Below, in pieces: positions 61,468 to 64,000 of a stretch of 64,000 bases of DNA. Position numbers and translations under genes: made by a program. This DNA is from JAWXBA01 sp048499805 (GTDB lineage Bacteria > Gemmatimonadota > Gemmatimonadetes > Gemmatimonadales > GWC2-71-9), in assembly GCA_048499805.1 (NCBI GenBank), contig JASNZF010000002.1:434001-498000 (forward strand). The letters are read 5' to 3'. Under the pieces are notes generated by a model that was not told where the DNA came from, did no database searches, and worked only from the letters and a program-made list of their open reading frames with translations. Position 1 is the first letter of the stretch, and each line of letters starts with the position of its first letter.

Positions 61468-62661
61468 CTAATGGTCGTCGCCGCCGAACGCGTGTTTTCC
61501 GCGTTCGGACTTGAGGGTGAAGGCGCCACGTGAGACCACCCGCTCTCCGGGTGCGAGCCCGCTCTGAACGAGCACGATCCCTGGCTGCGACACCCCCGCG
61601 ATGCCTGCCGCGGTGAGCGTCACGACACGCCGCTGGTAAGTGCGCGGACCGGTCTCGATGAACACGTATTGCTCATCGCCGTCAGCAAGGAGCGCGGAGG
61701 CCGGAACCGTCACGGAAGGGGTCACCGTCGACAGCGCCGCCGCCGCGAGCGGCACGTGGAGCGTGACCGTGGCGAACATCCCCGGGCGCAGCAGGCCCTG
61801 GGGGTTGGAAGCGTGAATCAGCGCCTTCATCGTGCGCGTCGTGGCGTCCACCGTCTCGCGGATACGATCGATCCGGCCCGGGAGCGCCGTTTCTGGATAG
61901 GCGGCCAGCCGTATCGTCACCCGCTGGCCTGTCCGGAGCGCCGCGAGGGAACGTTCCGGCACTTCCGCGGCGACGTGAACTACGGACAGGTCGGCCAGCG
62001 TGAACAGGGGGGTGCCGACTTCCACGGCGGCGCCAGCCCGAGTATGCGCTTGGATAATCGTCCCTGCGAACGGGGCGGTGATCGGCAGCAGGTCCTTGGG
62101 CTCGCCGGAGGAGGCCAGCTCCCCGAGCAGTTGGGCGTCGGCCCCCAGGAACTGAAGTCGCCGCCGGGCGGCAGTCGCCAGGGCGTCTGCACCCTCCTGG
62201 TCCCTGGTGCCTGAAAGCAGCCCCGCTCGACGGAGTGCTTGGAGATAGTCACTTTGTGCAGTGAGGAACGCGGAGCTCAGCAACTCCGCGACCAGCTGCG
62301 CGGCCTGCACGTGCTCTCCTTCGACGACATGCAGCCGCTCCACGAGCCCCGAGGCGCGTGCTGAGATGAACGCGACACGGGAAGGGTCGTACTCGACCTG
62401 GGCGGGGACCTCCATGCGCGGGTCGACGGCGGGTGAAGCCTCCTGCACCTCAACGACCTCGATGCCCGCCGTGGCGAACGCCGCCTCGCTGAGCACAACG
62501 GTCGTGTCGTCGCCCCCGGACCCCTCGTGGCGCTCGCTGCCTTCGGCCGAGCCGGCGTCGGCCAGCGCGCCCTCGTCTCCCGTCGGAGCGCACCCAGCAC
62601 CGGCAAGCACCAACATCACACTCGCGAGCGCCTGGGCCAGGCGGATACGTCGTTCACTCAT
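61468..62661 (-). CDS. czcB: Efflux RND periplasmic adaptor, CzcB family (set 3)
   Basis: Adaptor of 397 residues. The start MSERRIRLAQALASVMLVLA with AGAGC as a likely lipobox is preferred; an ATG eight codons upstream would overlap the channel gene further, and GGAG precedes the chosen ATG. An acidic/His stretch EGSERHEGSGGDD follows. The adaptor core has FISARASGLVERLHVVEGEH, FAGTIIQAHTRAGAAVEVGT and FTLADLSVVHVAAEVPERSL. It ends GKHAFGGDDH, a His-bearing tail like that of set 1. Overlaps the outer-membrane channel gene by eight bases. Confidence 0.87.
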   Translation of the reverse strand: MSERRIRLAQALASVMLVLAGAGCAPTGDEGALADAGSAEGSERHEGSGGDDTTVVLSEAAFATAGIEVVEVQEASPAVDPRMEVPAQVEYDPSRVAFISARASGLVERLHVVEGEHVQAAQLVAELLSSAFLTAQSDYLQALRRAGLLSGTRDQEGADALATAARRRLQFLGADAQLLGELASSGEPKDLLPITAPFAGTIIQAHTRAGAAVEVGTPLFTLADLSVVHVAAEVPERSLAALRTGQRVTIRLAAYPETALPGRIDRIRETVDATTRTMKALIHASNPQGLLRPGMFATVTLHVPLAAAALSTVTPSVTVPASALLADGDEQYVFIETGPRTYQRRVVTLTAAGIAGVSQPGIVLVQSGLAPGERVVSRGAFTLKSERGKHAFGGDDH

Positions 62662-64000
62662 CGTGGTCTCCGGGTGCGGCTGCAAAATCGAGTTCAGGCC
62701 ACTCCGGGACGTCCCCGGGGAGGTAGAGCAGGGTGAGCAGCGCCGCGACCGCCTCGGCGCGCGCGTTCAGGCGGTCCAACTCGGCCCGCGCCAGCGCGCG
62801 TTCGAAGTCGATCAGTTCGAGCAGGGAGAGGTCCCCGGTGCGGTACGCCGCGAGCGCGCCTTCGCGCTCTTCTCGGGCGCCGATCAGGAGCTCCTCCTCG
62901 AAGAGGTCGAGTCGGCTCCGGGCCGACTCGTACCGCTCGCGGGCGGCGACGAAGGCCGCCCGTACCACCGCGATGGCTGTCGCCCGCGACGCCTCGGCCG
63001 CAGCCACCTGAGCGTCGGCCGCCACACGGCCGGCGCGATTGGCACGGCTGGCGGTGAACGGGAGTGAGAGCGAACCGCCGAGAGTGGGCCCGAAGCTGCT
63101 CCCGTTCAGAGCCCCAGCGAATCGCTGCGCTCCGACGCTGAGCGCGACACGAGGACGCTGCTCGGCCAGCAGCACGCCGCGGCCGGCGCGCGCCCGCGCT
63201 GTCATGGCTTCGGCCAAGCGCACCGCTCCGGTGGCGGCGACGAGGGAGTCGATGTCTGGCACGGCCGGCAGCTGCGTGGCCAAGACTGTGGAGGGGTCCC
63301 GGACGGCGATCGAATCGACGAGCAGGCCGAACTTGTCACCTGACTCAGGACCGAGGAGACCAATCAGCGTGGCCCTGCCCACGCGGGCCCGCGCGAGCGC
63401 GGATGACTGCTCCGAGCGGATCCGCAGGCGCTCCGTCCTCAGCCTCAGCACGTCCACGTAACGGGCTTCACCCGTGGCGAACCGCCCTTGCACGGCCACC
63501 TCCGCGGCCTGGAGCAGCGAATCTTCCGCGGCGAGCCGCTGCGCGATGGCGGCCCCGTGAACGATTTCGCTCAAGGCGAGACTGCTCTGCGCGAGGACAC
63601 GCTGCTCGGTCGCGTGCAACGCGGCTTCTGCACCCAGAGCCGTTGCCCGCGCGGACGTCCGCGCGGCCTCGCCACGTCCGCTGGTCAGGAATTCCCGTTC
63701 AAACAGGATCCGAACGCCCGCCCCGCCGATGTCCGTACCGTTCGGCACGTCGTCCACCTCGGCGGCGAGCGACCAGGGCGGCGCCCACCCTACCGCTCCC
63801 ACGCGCGCCTCGGCTGCGTGGAGCGCGGCGCGCCGGGCAATGAGCTCCGGGTTGGAAGCGCGGAGCGTGCCGAGGAGCGAATCGAACAAGCCGGATGCCA
63901 GCGGGGTCACAGGCACCTGCGCGGCGACGGAGCTTGCGGCCGCGAGGCAGAGCAGGAACCCAGCGAATGCGGCAGCTTGGGGCGGGAACGTCCCTCCCCC
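62654..64000 (-). CDS. czcC: Outer-membrane efflux protein, CzcC/TolC family (set 3), 5-prime end off window
   Basis: TolC-type channel of the third pump; the frame is still open at the window edge. Although a GTG at 63916 could start it, the codons upstream translate as a continuous signal peptide (AAAFAGFLLCLAAASSVAAQ) that ends exactly before VPVTPLASG, so the true start lies beyond 64000. The body includes LGTLRASNPELIARRAALHA, AEVDDVPNGTDIGGAGVRIL and a second half with AYRTGDLSLLELIDFERALA. Overlaps czcB by eight bases, completing a C-B-A order. Confidence 0.85.
   Translation of the reverse strand, partial: GGGTFPPQAAAFAGFLLCLAAASSVAAQVPVTPLASGLFDSLLGTLRASNPELIARRAALHAAEARVGAVGWAPPWSLAAEVDDVPNGTDIGGAGVRILFEREFLTSGRGEAARTSARATALGAEAALHATEQRVLAQSSLALSEIVHGAAIAQRLAAEDSLLQAAEVAVQGRFATGEARYVDVLRLRTERLRIRSEQSSALARARVGRATLIGLLGPESGDKFGLLVDSIAVRDPSTVLATQLPAVPDIDSLVAATGAVRLAEAMTARARAGRGVLLAEQRPRVALSVGAQRFAGALNGSSFGPTLGGSLSLPFTASRANRAGRVAADAQVAAAEASRATAIAVVRAAFVAARERYESARSRLDLFEEELLIGAREEREGALAAYRTGDLSLLELIDFERALARAELDRLNARAEAVAALLTLLYLPGDVPEWPELDFAAAPGDHDE

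Noticed and set aside
1..64000. tRNA or rRNA genes
   Set aside because: No tRNA cloverleaf with a conserved T-loop nor rRNA core sequence was noticed in the gaps; a covariance-model scan was not possible.

Overview
The window is GC-rich (roughly 70% by eye) chromosomal DNA from a Gram-negative-type bacterium: it carries a TonB-dependent receptor, three tripartite RND efflux systems and several lipoprotein signals. The mix of a complete mannose-type PTS with HPr kinase, a B12 uptake operon, and many four-base stop/start overlaps (ATGA, GTGA) with GTG starts would suit Gemmatimonadota or a similar environmental phylum. That assignment is inference from gene content only; there is no rRNA here to confirm it.

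Region 1 (1-13.5 kb) is one long, tightly packed plus-strand block of core genes. In order: the tail of a PfkB sugar kinase, purM, the riboflavin genes ribD-ribE-ribBA-ribH, nusB, a GT4 glycosyltransferase, a ribosome hibernation factor, hprK, EIIA-EIIB-EIIC-EIID of a mannose-family PTS, HPr, enzyme I, metK and a bifunctional-nuclease-family gene.

Region 2 (13.4-26.6 kb) starts with a membrane-anchored protein of unknown function. It is followed by a textbook cobalamin riboswitch that precedes a B12 uptake operon: btuF-like lipoprotein, btuC-like permease, btuD-like ATPase, btuB-like TonB receptor, and then a beta-propeller lipoprotein placed like Bacteroides BtuG. recO, selB (selenocysteine elongation factor), clpB and a Met/Gly-rich periplasmic LTxxQ protein follow.

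Region 3 (26.6-32.8 kb) has a perfect 44-base palindrome between convergent genes, an amidohydrolase and a mechanosensitive-channel-like membrane protein on the minus strand, tadA, a methyltransferase, a large CHASE3/PAS hybrid histidine kinase and a CopC-like protein.

Region 4 (32.9-42.0 kb) is the first metal-efflux cluster: a His-rich small protein, CzcC, CzcB and CzcA types, HupE/UreJ, a membrane anchor protein and a DUF4198 protein. Region 5 (42.0-48.3 kb) is accessory DNA: palindrome-bearing direct repeats, degenerate short repeats, a frameshifted addiction-module antitoxin, a PIN-domain toxin with an unusually large partner, and a single-chain restriction-modification enzyme.

Region 6 (48.6-58.2 kb) is the second metal cluster. 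It begins with a thioredoxin-like gene whose active-site Cys codon is an in-frame TGA followed by a SECIS-like hairpin, so it is probably a UxxC selenoprotein served by the selB seen in region 2. A His-rich protein, CzcC/B/A, a PII-like protein and a P1B-4-type metal ATPase follow. Region 7 (58.3-64 kb, minus strand) is a third czcCBA set that runs off the window edge. The most noteworthy items are the UxxC selenoprotein, the BtuG-like protein in the B12 operon, and the large VapC partner.
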